A DNA stretch of 64,000 bases from Fragilaria crotonensis (lineage: Eukaryota; Bacillariophyta; Fragilariophyceae; Fragilariales; Fragilariaceae): the NCBI GenBank assembly GCA_022925895.1, contig JAKSYS010000160.1, forward strand, positions 37,962-101,961, written 5' to 3'. How positions within the stretch are numbered: position 1 is the first letter of the stretch; each line of letters starts with the position of its first letter. Shown here one piece after another: positions 36,336-46,945 of the stretch. The position numbers and the translations under genes were made by a program. Under the pieces are notes generated by a model. The model saw only the letters and a list, made by a program, of their open reading frames with translations. It searched no databases and had not been told where the DNA came from.

Positions 36336-37157
36336 TTACGCAAGTGCGAACGCCTCAACTTCGGATGCCGCCGCTGACGCCGCAGCAGTAATCGATGGGT
36401 CAATGGCGCTCAAGACTTTCCTCTCCGTTTTACTGGAGGTAAGTGCCTTCACCACCAAATCTGCAACATCTTGACGGTGAATACTTCCCAAAGCTTTGGC
36501 GTCGGCTGTCAAAATGGCTTTGCCAGTCATCGGCTCGGATTTAAGACCACCTGGACGAATGATCGTCCAATTCATATTCGTGTAGTATTTAATCAGAAGC
36601 TTCTCCGCGCGTTCCTTTGCTGCCAAGACGTCCTTCAACACCTCAAAGACAGCCGGAGGAGCTGCTTCCTTGCTTGTGCCGCAGCCAATGCTTGTCACAA
36701 GAATAAGGCGAGTCACGCCCAAGATGCCAGCAGCTTCAATCACATTAGAGTTTCCCTCGTAATCAACACGTTTGTCGTTATCACCTGTGGAACCACCCAA
36801 TGTTGTAATGACAGCATCACACCCATCCATTGCATTTTCAACGTTCTTGTATTCGAATGCATCACCCTGAATGGCCGTCACTCCCTCCAACGCACCCAAC
36901 TCGGCAACAGCGTCATCCGATCGCAATAGCGCAACGACTTGTGATCCCTCAGCAAGGAGCTTGTCAATTACAGCACGGCCGACACCTTTGCTCCCACCGG
37001 CCACAAACACTTTTTTGTAGGCATAGAGGCTGCTTGTTGTTGCCGAACTCGAAGAAAATCGAGATGGATTTCGTCCGATGAAGGCTGAGGTGGTAGTGGT
37101 AGTGGGAGCAAAGCCCAACACTACTGAACAGAGAAGAGTCGCAATCAAGAGCTTCAT
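36336..37157 (-). CDS. Plastid-targeted atypical SDR (NAD(P)-binding, NmrA-like)
   Basis: The ATG at 37157 starts a two-part plastid leader (MKLLIATLLCSVVLG then FAPT, followed by a Ser/Thr/Arg-rich transit stretch). The mature part begins KKVFVAGGSKGVGRAVIDKL, a Gly-rich nucleotide-binding loop of the extended/atypical type. DAVITTLGGSTGDN, RLILVTSIGCG and WTIIRPGGLKSEP follow; the last is typical of the NmrA/isoflavone-reductase-like a5 group. Such proteins act as redox sensors, reductases or assembly factors (for example plastid HCF173/TIC62 relatives); which applies is unknown. It is 273 residues, single exon, with intact frame. It ends tail-to-tail with the NOL-like gene about 100 bp away. 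Confidence 0.8.
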   Translation of the reverse strand: MKLLIATLLCSVVLGFAPTTTTTSAFIGRNPSRFSSSSATTSSLYAYKKVFVAGGSKGVGRAVIDKLLAEGSQVVALLRSDDAVAELGALEGVTAIQGDAFEYKNVENAMDGCDAVITTLGGSTGDNDKRVDYEGNSNVIEAAGILGVTRLILVTSIGCGTSKEAAPPAVFEVLKDVLAAKERAEKLLIKYYTNMNWTIIRPGGLKSEPMTGKAILTADAKALGSIHRQDVADLVVKALTSSKTERKVLSAIDPSITAAASAAASEVEAFALA

Positions 37158-39123
37158 GGATGTCACTAGAGTGTACCTCTTGTAACAGTTTGGTTTATTC
37201 CCTTGGTTGAAGGCACAAGTACCGCACATATTTGTTCCAGCAGTTTACTTCACTGATGTCACTGCATTTTGCATTTTGTAGACAGCAACCAGAGAAACAC
37301 GGTACCTGGTACAAGTACTGCATGAATACAAGTATGTACTAGTACAAGTACCCCAGTGAACTGTGAACGCTGAGTACTGTACGCAAAGTCAGTACGGTAG
37401 TACTACCGTAGGTTGCAGTAACTCGTAGCACATGTACCTATGTAATCTACCAGCTACCGTAGTGTCATATTTCCAGCTTCCAATTTTGCGTCGTGGTTTC
37501 CCTGCGTGACGTTGTAGAGTTGACCTGCAAAGATTCGCCGTCTGGCCGACGCCTGCAGTTCGTTCCTCCCCTTTGTCAGCAGAACTGGATGCTTTTTGTA
37601 CTGCGTACTTCACAGTAGTGTAGTACTGGAGAATTGTCCTATTGGATACACACTACGTGTATACACAGAGTCCAGTACTTGTACATTGTACATACATACC
37701 CATGACGAGGAGAATTGGAAACTGTTTAATTGTACCGTACCAACACGAAGTATGCCGGTATCGCAGATGGAAATTGTCAGGGAAACAACTGAAAGAAGGC
37801 TCATAACTCATAACAATTTCAAGTAGTTTCCCTTTTTTTCACTTCGTTGGTAAAATAACTGCAATATTCTGAACTCCTGACTCCAAATAGAAACCAGGCA
37901 AGTGGAAAGAAATATTCTCTTTGGCAATGCAACTCATGCCATGCTGCTACTCTTGATTGTTATGACCCAGCCATGTGTTCAAATGGTAAGTTGCAGGCAA
38001 AAATGAGTTCAGAGCGTTTGAAGGACACTTTTGTTCAACACTGCAAGATGTGAGAATATGAGAGATCAATACTCACCCTGGAAGGTCTGTCAATACAAAT
38101 GGAATCATGAATAAGCAAAAGAAAAAGCCAGCCAGCAGCCCATCAAATCATTCTTTCCATTCTGAGTCACGCAGGCTCAAACTAAACATACTGGCATGAA
38201 TATCATGCTGCTAATGCCTGCAAACCATCAAATTCACTTAAAGCATAGCAATGCTGAGGACACAATTCGAGTTCAAAAGGCATATTGGTAAGCAGAAAAA
38301 ATTTCTTGACATGTTATCTTCCTGAGGAAACCAAACTTGCTGTGAGGAAGATAACTGCAGACAGAATTTGCTCTTGTATGATGCCAAGAAGGACATCAGA
38401 GTTCTCCATCATGATTTAACACAGGGTATGTATGACATATTGCAGGAGGACCAACCTGATGCTCATCAACTTCAGATTTGCTCTTTAGCTCCATAGTCCT
38501 ATTGGTATCATATCTCCGCCGCTGCAATCAGCGGAACAAGGAAAATCGTGCTGACACAATTCGATGTCAACATCATACTAGTTGCTAAATTGCTCACACA
38601 ATTAACAATCTTTATTGACACAAATTCCTTTTTCACGAAAAGAAAATTGCTGTGATGATTGAAACCTCCTTGGCTCGAATGGATCAACACGGTGCGCAGG
38701 ACGTATGGGGGCTGGTGCGCACATGTCAAATCACAACGGTCTCAGGCTCACGACTGGAACGAGTTTTTGTTTGTGTCGGACCTTTCCAAATTCCGGAGTC
38801 CTCTGAGCTACTGGGAGGTGCGGCTTTAGCACGTTTCTTCTCGTACCTTCTACATAACATTAATACCAAGCAGAGGTGCACTGCCGGACCTTTCCACGGT
38901 GTACTACAGTTCTATACGGGAGTGATACTCCGGTATAGCTGGTACTTCAGTACTGTTCAAGGTACTCCGTAGTATGTCGAATAGTTTTTGAAGAGAGTGA
39001 AACAAAATTTCGAACTCCATTAGCTGGAACCAGTTGTTGTTGTACAACAACATACTCCCGCACCCGTCTCCCTTTCACTCGTCCTCTGTGCTTCGTATCT
39101 TGTCCCTCGTTTTTGTTTCTCCC
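37158..39123. other. 2-kb spacer: GTAC-rich part and AT-rich degenerate island
   Basis: About 37300-37760 is rich in GTAC words (ggtacctggtacaagtactg). About 37850-38500 is AT-rich with only broken frames and looks like decayed mobile DNA of the same sort as 9990-11150 and 22400-23450. No gene is supported. Confidence 0.45.
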
Positions 39124-40501
39124 ATGGGCTACGGCGCTGGCAATTATGAATGGTGGGAATACTTTATAATGTAGGTAATCTCCTGGAAATGCGACATTTT
39201 CGTTATCACAATAGAATGGAGCAGATGAAATGTGTTGTCCGTGTACACTCATACGTGTCTGTCCATGCCAAATCAACATCTTTCGACGAACGCATAAAAC
39301 AGCCCTTGGGTTGCGGCTATTGTCGGTTACGTGACAAACGTCCTGGCTCTTGAAATGACATTCTCTCCTCTGGAATTCTTTGGCATTGAACTGTATCGGA
39401 TGAAGGATCAACCGTGGGTTTCTTTGGGTGGCAAGGATCATTCCCACCAAGGCTGAAAAGATGGCAACCACATGCTTTGAGCTCATGACGGAGCGCTTGT
39501 TCAAAATTCATGATATATTTGCTCGACTGGATCCGAAACGGTTTAGTGAAGTCATGGAAGATGGACTATTGCTTTTGATGGACAAGGTTGTCGATGAAGT
39601 GGCGATGGAATACATGCCGACAGTTTGGGAATCTTTGCCGAAGGAAGTCAAAACAGACATCATCGTAATGACTGATCAAGAGACACTTGAGTTCCTAGCG
39701 AATTTCATGAGGGATATGCAGTTGCACGTTGACGATGTCATTGATATCAAACACATGACTGTACAGGCCTGTGTGAGGAACAAGAAGCTAGTTGTCAAGA
39801 TTTTCAAAGAATGCGGAGACAAGGAATTCGTTTTTATTCGAAGGTCTGGGTTCTACTTCGGTTTCCTCTTGGGTCTTATACAAATGGGTCTATGGTTCGT
39901 CTACGATGCTCCGTGGACACTTCCCGCTGCAGGCTTCGTCGTCGGCTACCTGACCAACTATATGGCCCTGAAGATTATCTTTGCACCTCTTGAGCCGACA
40001 TCTATTTGTGGCCTTTGGACTATTCAGGGAATTTTCCTTAAGCGTCAAAAGGAAGTGTCGGAAACCTTTGCACGCATTGTTTGCGTCGAAATTTTACATA
40101 TTCGTGCCATCTGGGAGGCTGTCTTCAGTGGACCCCTCTCTCCGAACTTTTACGCCATGCTAAGGGCACACACGCTCGTCTTTATTGAGAAACTGATTGC
40201 AGAAATCAAGCCTATCGCGATCGCAGCCATGGGTGCAGCTAAATTCGGGCAAATGAAGGAGGCAATGGCTCAAAAAGTCTTGGAGCACTTGCCAGAGTTT
40301 ATTGACCGATCCTACGAGTATTCGCAAACGGCATTGGACATGGAGAGGGAAATCAGAGAAAAGATGTCGGTGCTACCAACAAAAGAGTTTGAAGGTGTGT
40401 TGCATCCAGCCTTTGAGGAAGATGAGTTTACCTTGATCGTATTGGGTGGTGCTTTGGGCGCGTTGGTTGGTATATTACAACTGTTCACTGTATTTGCTTA
40501 G
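39124..40501 (+). CDS. DUF445-family membrane protein with two repeats
   Basis: A short exon 1 (39124-39170; MGYGAGNYEWWEYFI) is joined by a phase-2 intron (39171-39302, gtaggt to aaacag) to IPWVAAIVGYVTNVLALEMT. DUF445 proteins carry such a GYxTN membrane motif and a downstream QGIIPxK motif; here QGI-like and IIPTKAEKMATTC. A frame slip at about 39427-39437 separates the two. A second copy of the unit lies at about 39930-40060 (GFVVGYLTNYMALKIIFAPL and TIQGIFLKRQKEVSETFARI). A C-terminal hydrophobic helix (IVLGGALGALVGILQLF) closes the protein. The role of the family is unknown. The exon structure is inferred from splice signals and motif continuity. Confidence 0.68.
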
Positions 40502-40689
40502 ATCTACCTGTAATGCGTAGCATCCTTCGTCTCATCTCCATAGTTTCAACGTCTCGTGATATAGGCAAATTCGCGATTTACACAGGTCTGTCAAGCCAGT
40601 CTAACGACACCCGGAGCACTCCGAGCTGCAGGATTGTTTACGAATTTCTGTCTGACAAGGTCATCGATCGGCCATTAACAGAATAGCAT

Positions 40690-41328
40690 TCACCACGGGT
40701 TGTGTTTACCAGTGTACCTATCCATATTCTCCTGTTTAGCCTTAGGCATGGCCTCATCGTCTCCCGATACAGGAAGATCATGACCAACAACTTGCAGTGC
40801 CTCGTCGTATTTGTCACCGAGGATATCCTTCATTGTCACTTCCAATACGTTGTCGTTTGTGACAGTAGTAAATTTCTCACCTGAAGCCTTCATAGCAGTT
40901 TCAATATCCCAGTTATCGTCTTCAAAGAATCCTAGTCGATCCGCTATGAGATGTTGGTTCAGACATTCTGGGCATTTGACAATGACAACTCCATGGTTAT
41001 ATGCTTGCTCGGTGAACTGCTTGGCGGATCGGGTGTCGCATACCTTGCAGGTAAAGACAATGGCCATCTTTCTACCGCCAGTTTGAGACCCAGGAATGAC
41101 ATCCACCGACTGCTGATCTACCGCATTCCGCGCTAGCTCGAGATCCTTGGCGGGGACTGCATCGTCAGACGACGAGAAAGGTCGACTGTGAGGAAAAACA
41201 ACGTTATTACTTGTATACCTCCAACTGCAGTCTCCTCCCTGTCGGACTATCCGCCGTATGCCCCGAGGGGATGAAAGACGCGTGAGAGGTCGAAGAAGGA
41301 GGTGCAATCGTGACGAAGCGATCGTCAT
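40690..41328 (-). CDS. ZIM17: Mitochondrial DNL-type zinc-finger protein, Zim17/Tim15/HEP1-like
   Basis: A 212-residue protein starting at the ATG at 41328, with an Arg/Ser-rich mitochondrial presequence. The zinc ribbon has FTCKVCDTRSAKQF and, 25 residues on, VKCPECLNQHLIADRLGFF, the DNL-type finger (here LIADRLG). Zim17 proteins keep mitochondrial Hsp70 soluble and help it in protein import; plastid versions also exist. The acidic C-terminal tail has no known motif. The frame is intact. A PIF/Harbinger element is inserted 95 bp upstream of the start codon, probably inside or next to its promoter. Confidence 0.85.
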   Translation of the reverse strand: MTIASSRLHLLLRPLTRLSSPRGIRRIVRQGGDCSWRYTSNNVVFPHSRPFSSSDDAVPAKDLELARNAVDQQSVDVIPGSQTGGRKMAIVFTCKVCDTRSAKQFTEQAYNHGVVIVKCPECLNQHLIADRLGFFEDDNWDIETAMKASGEKFTTVTNDNVLEVTMKDILGDKYDEALQVVGHDLPVSGDDEAMPKAKQENMDRYTGKHNPW

Positions 41329-41971
41329 GACGAATCAGTCGATGGGGTTTGTCCCTTCTGTGAAGTGCTTGTACTTTTCGGTCTACTCTAGGTTTCCTGT
41401 CGAAGAGTATTCAAATCAATTGAGGGCGTGTTTATACAAAGAAATTTTATCCAAGTATCCAAGTTTTCCAAGGGCTCATCACCCAATAATTCGTGATTTA
41501 ACTTCGATATGGCTGTTTGCGGGACTAGTTCTCGTCCAACTTGGCAATCCAAGTTTCCGAGATTCTTGTATCCAAGTTTGTAAATCCAGGTTGCTTGAAG
41601 TACCCTCTTTTCGAAGCCGTTCGTTTTTTGCGGAGGCCTGCAATCTTTGCACAATGTTCCCGGACGTGGGCACTACCAACAGGTACAGTTGAAATTGGAT
41701 TCGTAGCCTCGGCAGCCTCCGCAAAATCCTCAATTTCTTGGTATTTGAGTTCACAACACAGCACGTCGCAAAGTTTTGAAGTATCATACTGTTGTCGACA
41801 GCTCTGTCGTCCTTTCCTTTCCTTTTGTTTCCTTTCCTTTCTTGTGCTTCCGAAGTCCGTTGTTGTATCGTCGACAATACAATAGAGAGACTGTGACAAG
41901 TGAAGGGAGACGCACGGGATTATGTAAGCATTCATATGCTAGTACTGAAGACGACGACTTAATCTTACAGC

Positions 41972-43707
41972 ATGACGACAAGCCTTGACACTGCTTATGA
42001 TCCTTCACGTCCTGCTAACGAAGCTGCTTTGATTACAGAGCCCGAGACACCAAGTGTTGCTACTGGCGGTGTCGCTTCTCATCCTACTGATGAAGATGAA
42101 AGAGGACAACAAGGTCTCAACTCACTATCAGCAGAAGTCACAGTACATGCCCGAGTACCAGCAGTATGTCAACAACTGTATGTCGACTCAGGTAACGACA
42201 AGATGGTATTATACATCTTGTCCATTGGTCTGAAGAACAGCAATGGCGAACCCTTAGTTGCATTTGATAAAGAGCCGTGGAACTCCCTTCCAAAGACTGT
42301 ATTCCGGTCTCCAAAGAACACTGATCTTGTCAAGGAAATTCAGCGACGAGCAAATCTACACTCAAGGACTATGACTTCGCTGCCAAGGCCAACCAACTGG
42401 GCAAGAATGCAGATGATGGAGTGGTTAGATAGCAATCCCGTATCTGAAGCATGTGATGTTGACTTTCTGACTTCTGAAAATTTGAGGCTCCAGGCGGTGT
42501 ACAACAGGATGCAAAGCGAGCGTCAGCAGCAAGAATCAAGTGCGACCGATGTAACGAATGTGTCAAGAGGAGGAGGGACAGGTCCGTGGCGCGGGAATGT
42601 GCCATATATGCGTATCATCATGTGTCTAGTAGAAGATGATGTAAAGTCTTTATTCCTTGCTCGAGCAAACACTCTGTCGCGAGCAGAATTGGATGCTCGT
42701 AATTCTATCAGTAGGTAAGTTCTGATCGGGTTGCGACTGGTGTGCATCATGTTGTTCTTGTTCATCTCTTTGGTGTCACTCATTTAAACTTACCTTCTAA
42801 CACAATTATGCTTTCTTCTTGCTCGTTCTTTAGACCTCAAAATGTATACGAACGTATTGCAGAGCTGTGGAACAGCCCTGCCTTCAATCCTCGAGCTCCC
42901 CCATCAGCATGTCATGAAGACTTCATGTCTTCGATAGACTGTTGTCACGACCTTGTTGTTCATCTAACCCCCGCAACATCGCAGCGGATTCAAGATTTTT
43001 TTACCTCGACGCGCTCAGATCTCATACGTATCATATCGAACTGGGAGATGAGTGGACAAGGCGACGGAGGCAGAGAGAACGAAGATGCGTCTGTCAATGA
43101 CAACGGTAGCTCGACACCATCCATTGACATTGAGGAGCTGCCACCAGCAGCAATGGGTGGCAATCTTTGCAACAGACCGCCCAGAGCCCTCGACAATCGT
43201 GCAGCATTCTTGAATGGGAGGCCGTCGTACTTGCTTTATTTTTGGGAAGTGGCTGACACACATCAGTTGTTGGCCTCTTCCCTTCAGCGCCTAAGGGACA
43301 GTGTCGGTGCCTCAAGTGCATTGTCACCACCCTTTATTTCGTCGTCAAGGAGGAGCAGCCTTACTAGCAGTGGTGGCAGCTCTCGAGGCCGCAGACCAGA
43401 AGGGCAAGACGAGAATGTGATGGCTCCTTTTGTGCATTCACTTCAGGCTCTTGCCGATTCGCAACAACAGCTCCTTGCGGATCGTGCAATAGATCGGCAG
43501 CACGAGAGAGAAGAAAACAGTCGGAAACGTCGTTTCCATCGTCGTTCTGAGTTGATGGATGAAGCTCGAAGGTATCGAAGAGATAGTGCAGAATTAGCGG
43601 GATTGCTTGATGACAGAAGCCTACGACTAGCAGCATTCTATGATTCGGAAGTGGCTAAATTGGAGCAAGAGATTCTTCTGTTGGAGAGTGAACATAACCA
43701 GTACTAG
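41972..43707 (+). CDS. Second protein of the PIF/Harbinger element (accessory, possibly DNA-binding)
   Basis: Exon 1 (41972-42714) and exon 2 (42834-43707) are joined by a phase-2 GT-AG intron (gtaagt to ctttag). The joined product is 538 residues with ISRPQNVYERIAELWNSP across the junction. PIF/Harbinger elements usually carry such a second gene, often Myb/SANT-like, needed for nuclear import or DNA binding of the transposase. A clear SANT motif is not seen here. The protein has polar low-complexity parts and a C-terminal coiled coil (LDDRSLRLAAFYDSEVAKLE). It ends 40 bp from the 3' end of the transposase gene, so the pair is tail-to-tail. Confidence 0.75.
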
Positions 43708-43747
43708 TTTCTTTAACGGTCTCGTAGTAGAAGTACTTTTCATGAAA

Positions 43748-45160
43748 TCACCGTCTCGTTGTTGTCGGGCGTACCGTTGGCCTGGTGACACCAATTGAAG
43801 CCACGTGGGAATGTAGCGCCTCCCTTGGTAGTGGTGCACCATTTGCCATGCGCTCATATCGTCGCTGCCTAGTGCGACGCCCCGCGGTACCAATGTCGTC
43901 AAAGTGATGACCGCCATGTAACAGCTGTTCAGGAGTGACCTCGTTGCCGACATGCTGCAAATCCTCATCAACTGGCACCAACGGCACGGCACCATTGACT
44001 TCTGAGATCCACTCATCTCTGGCAGTATTGGAAGCGATGTCCCGTTCGTCTGCATCGATGCAGTAGTTATGTAGCTTAGCAAGAGCTACTACTAGTGCGA
44101 CAGTCTTTGCAATACTGACATTCATCGGTATTGCACTTCGAAGTATTGCCCATCTATGAGTAAGCATTCCGAAAGCACACTCTATGCGAATTCGCAGTTG
44201 GGAGTGGTAGAAGTTGTACGAGTCTTTTGTCCCACCAGAGACGCCAGAGTATGGAGTGGCCATATATGTTGAATTCAAATAGGCGTTGTCTCCAAAAAGA
44301 CATAAGCCAGGTGCCAAGAGTCCCTCCTCCAAGTCACGGAACAGTGACATCCCTTCAAACGCAAGACAATCTGACGTTGATCCTGGGTACATGATGGAGA
44401 TGTCCAGGATACGACCTCGAACGTCACATACTGCTTGGCAGTTAAGTCCAAACTTCTTCTTTCGAGCACACATGAACTTGCCACTGTCGCACCCGACTTC
44501 CAGGCAATCTTTCTTGGAGGGCTTATGAATCCAAATAAGGATTCCATCTATGGCCCCGGCACAACAGTTGAAGCCGGCCCCTGAGACGTTTTGGAATCCT
44601 TCTGCAATACGTCTTTGCTGGTCATGATCTTTTGGGTACTCAATCTTGAACTTTGGATTCCGATTGATGGCATCTACAACATACCAAAAGCTTTTTATTG
44701 TGTCGGTGTGACCAGTACCGTAGGTTGTCATGAGGTCATACGGTGAAGCAGCAGAGAACCATCGCGTCGCACATGCAAGGCGGACATCTGGCAAGATTGG
44801 TCCATTAGGAATAAATCTGCTAAGACATCCTTCTTTCCGGCCGATTGCAGATACAATGTAATGACGAAGCTCATCAGCAAGTGTCTCAAAGTTACGGTAT
44901 TGCATTCGATATGCCCTCCTGAAAAACACTGGTCCAAGTTCTTTGTAGATGTCTTCAACAAACCTCCTCTTGCGTACTCGAAATTCTCGTATGACATTCC
45001 TAGCACTCGTCCTTCGCAATTGACGTTGTCGCAGTTCAGCATCAGCGGCAACGACCGCGACATTTGCAACAATGTTACAAAGGACAAAGGAGTTCTGCAA
45101 ATCCCGTTCATGGGACACCTGTCGCCGGCTCTTGTTTGAGCAAGAAGTCATTTCACTCAT
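43748..45160 (-). CDS. PIF/Harbinger transposase (DDE superfamily, DDE_Tnp_4 type)
   Basis: The ATG at 45160 gives about 470 residues. An N-terminal basic segment precedes a helical YRNFETLADELRHYIV region. The DDE core follows: first Asp in CCAGAIDGILIWIHKP, second Asp in LCLFGDNAYLNSTYMATPYS, Glu in LRIRIECAFGMLTHRWAILR. All three acidic residues are present in the usual spacing. The enzyme cuts and reinserts the element. The C-terminal 100 residues are variable. The frame is open with no stops or slips, unlike several host genes in the window. Confidence 0.92.
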   Translation of the reverse strand: MSEMTSCSNKSRRQVSHERDLQNSFVLCNIVANVAVVAADAELRQRQLRRTSARNVIREFRVRKRRFVEDIYKELGPVFFRRAYRMQYRNFETLADELRHYIVSAIGRKEGCLSRFIPNGPILPDVRLACATRWFSAASPYDLMTTYGTGHTDTIKSFWYVVDAINRNPKFKIEYPKDHDQQRRIAEGFQNVSGAGFNCCAGAIDGILIWIHKPSKKDCLEVGCDSGKFMCARKKKFGLNCQAVCDVRGRILDISIMYPGSTSDCLAFEGMSLFRDLEEGLLAPGLCLFGDNAYLNSTYMATPYSGVSGGTKDSYNFYHSQLRIRIECAFGMLTHRWAILRSAIPMNVSIAKTVALVVALAKLHNYCIDADERDIASNTARDEWISEVNGAVPLVPVDEDLQHVGNEVTPEQLLHGGHHFDDIGTAGRRTRQRRYERMANGAPLPREALHSHVASIGVTRPTVRPTTTRR

Positions 45161-45419
45161 CTTGTTGTGCAATGTGTTTTATAGCACAACGCGCTAGTAT
45201 GATACATGTCATTGAACACGTACGCATCTTGGGAAACCATGATTTTGGTACTCACGTTCATCCTGTTAAAGTACACTTGGGAGTTCTAAAGTTCGATTTC
45301 ACATTTTGTATAAACACGACTTCCTCGGGACAAAATCGAACCTAGAATTATTGGGTGATGAGCCCTTGGGAAAACTTGGAAACTTGGATCGAAGTTTTTT
45401 TTGTATAAACACGCCCTGA

Positions 45420-46945
45420 CAAGTGACGATCAGTTTGGAGTTTGGAATTCGATTCGTTCCATTCCCCTCAACGTCTGTCATTCAACCTGCTTGGTCAGTC
45501 AGCTCGCTGATGTGGGATTTGGCATGGGGATGTGTGTGGCGTTGGAAATCAAAAATCAATGGTTGTGAGAAAAGGAAGCCAGGCGCAAACCTATTTTATG
45601 ATGAAAAGGAGCTCGATATTCCAAGGTTTACAACTACGAAAACCCGATTGAGAGCTCTCAAGTTGACGAAGCAGTCCTCGGTTCTGAATGCAGGCTATGG
45701 TATTCCGATGTTCGATGTGCGAAAGGAGAAAGCTTAATGTCTATATATTTCGATCTATTTAGAATCTATATCGAAGATAAAAGTATCCACTTTTGATTAC
45801 ATTTATCTTCATTTGTCCTTCAGCCCCTTGGACGTCATCCCGTCTTCGATTTTCACCAATCAGACTGCTCAAAAACTCGGCTGTTCGCAAGATCGGCGCT
45901 GGCCCGGTTGCCGAATTTTTGTTTGACATACATGGCGCATGTGTAACATACTTGTGTACGTTGCCGGTATGCATACGCCGTTGATAATCTGGGTTGGTAA
46001 AATCCAAATCGACCCCCTCAAATATTTTGAAGACAAACCTACAGCCGCTTATTACTCAAAGTCTACGAGTCGATATCATCTTTCAGCTTATGGTTCTACC
46101 GGTACTGTTGTACAACACCGCTTTCAATGATTTAAGGGAGTACTGTAGTACAGCACTGTACATACGAATATAGAAATGCGGAATACACCGTAGATTCTAT
46201 GGAAGTATGCATATCAGGTACTCGGAGTAGTCCAGTAGCGCAGTACTCGATTGTGAAACCTACAGTACGTTGATACTGGTAGCCTCCTGTTCATTGTTGT
46301 TGTCCTGGTTCCCTGTCAAAAAATGCATTGAATATCTATCAAGAACAACAAGTTTCATTCCCACAGTCACTACAACTGACTGCAATTGCTACATGTAATA
46401 CAGACACAGAATGGAAAGTAAATTAATCAATGAACTACAGAGATATTACATGCAGATTGTCTGCAGTTGAGGGTGCATTGTGCCAAATTTTGCAATTGTG
46501 GAGTACGGAGTATTTGTGTCATCAGTTTTCGAAATGTGTACGATACCCGTACATTGAGTACCATTTCGACGTACTCGTGTAGGAGAAGTGCGTATCTCCC
46601 GTTGCTTTCAAATTCGGATTTGGGCGCGGCTCCGTCGACATGCATTCAACATGCACCCCCCGTAGACCCCAGTAACCCCAAGTAAGTCATATTGGATACA
46701 CATGGGATGAGATTGTAAGTGCAATGAGGGGTTCGTATCGATGACGTCGAAACGAAGCTACATAAATGTTTACATGTATCAATAAGTATATCGTCGATAT
46801 AGATTCTAAATAGATCGAAATATATAGACATTAAGTTTTCTTGTGCGAAAGCTGAAAGTGGCCTCCGCAGCCTGCCTCCTGCCTCGCCTCTCGCGACTCT
46901 CATCTTGCCTTACAAAGCCAGCGACACTAATATCCTAAATATCTG
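45420..46945. other. Spacer right of the PIF element
   Basis: Contains a short plus ORF (45423-45737) without recognisable domain, not called. A pair of perfect 42-bp inverted repeats (45733-45774 and 46794-46835) frames about 1.1 kb, listed separately. GTAC words cluster at 46090-46270. Otherwise no feature. Confidence 0.45.
45733..46835. repeat. 1.1-kb segment bounded by perfect 42-bp inverted repeats
   Basis: The left arm 45733-45774 (cttaatgtctatatatttcg and on) is the exact reverse complement of the right arm 46794-46835. The inside has no recognisable transposase. It may be a MITE-like or other non-autonomous element, or a stem-forming segment. No target-site duplication is obvious just outside the arms. 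Confidence 0.8.

Larger units (their letters stand above)
41421..45419. mobile_element. Complete PIF/Harbinger DNA transposon with TIRs and 3-bp target-site duplication
   Basis: The element spans 41424-45416 (3993 bp). Its ends are gggcgtgtttatacaaa (left) and the reverse complement of the same word (right). Similarity continues inwards for about 70 bp (ccaagttttccaagggctca, tcacccaataattc). It is flanked on both sides by tga (41421-41423 and 45417-45419), a 3-bp duplication, the length usual for PIF/Harbinger. It carries two convergent genes: a transposase (-) and a second protein (+). Both frames are open and the TIRs are still alike, which suggests a young, possibly active copy. A CCTTT-type microsatellite lies near 41811-41850. 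Confidence 0.9.

Noticed and set aside
43627-44082. Minus ORF overlapping the transposase end
   Set aside because: Other-frame shadow of the transposase, which has clear DDE motifs.
45423-45737. 104-residue ORF beside the PIF element
   Set aside because: Lies directly against the transposon end, no domain, and stops within the left arm of the 42-bp inverted repeat.
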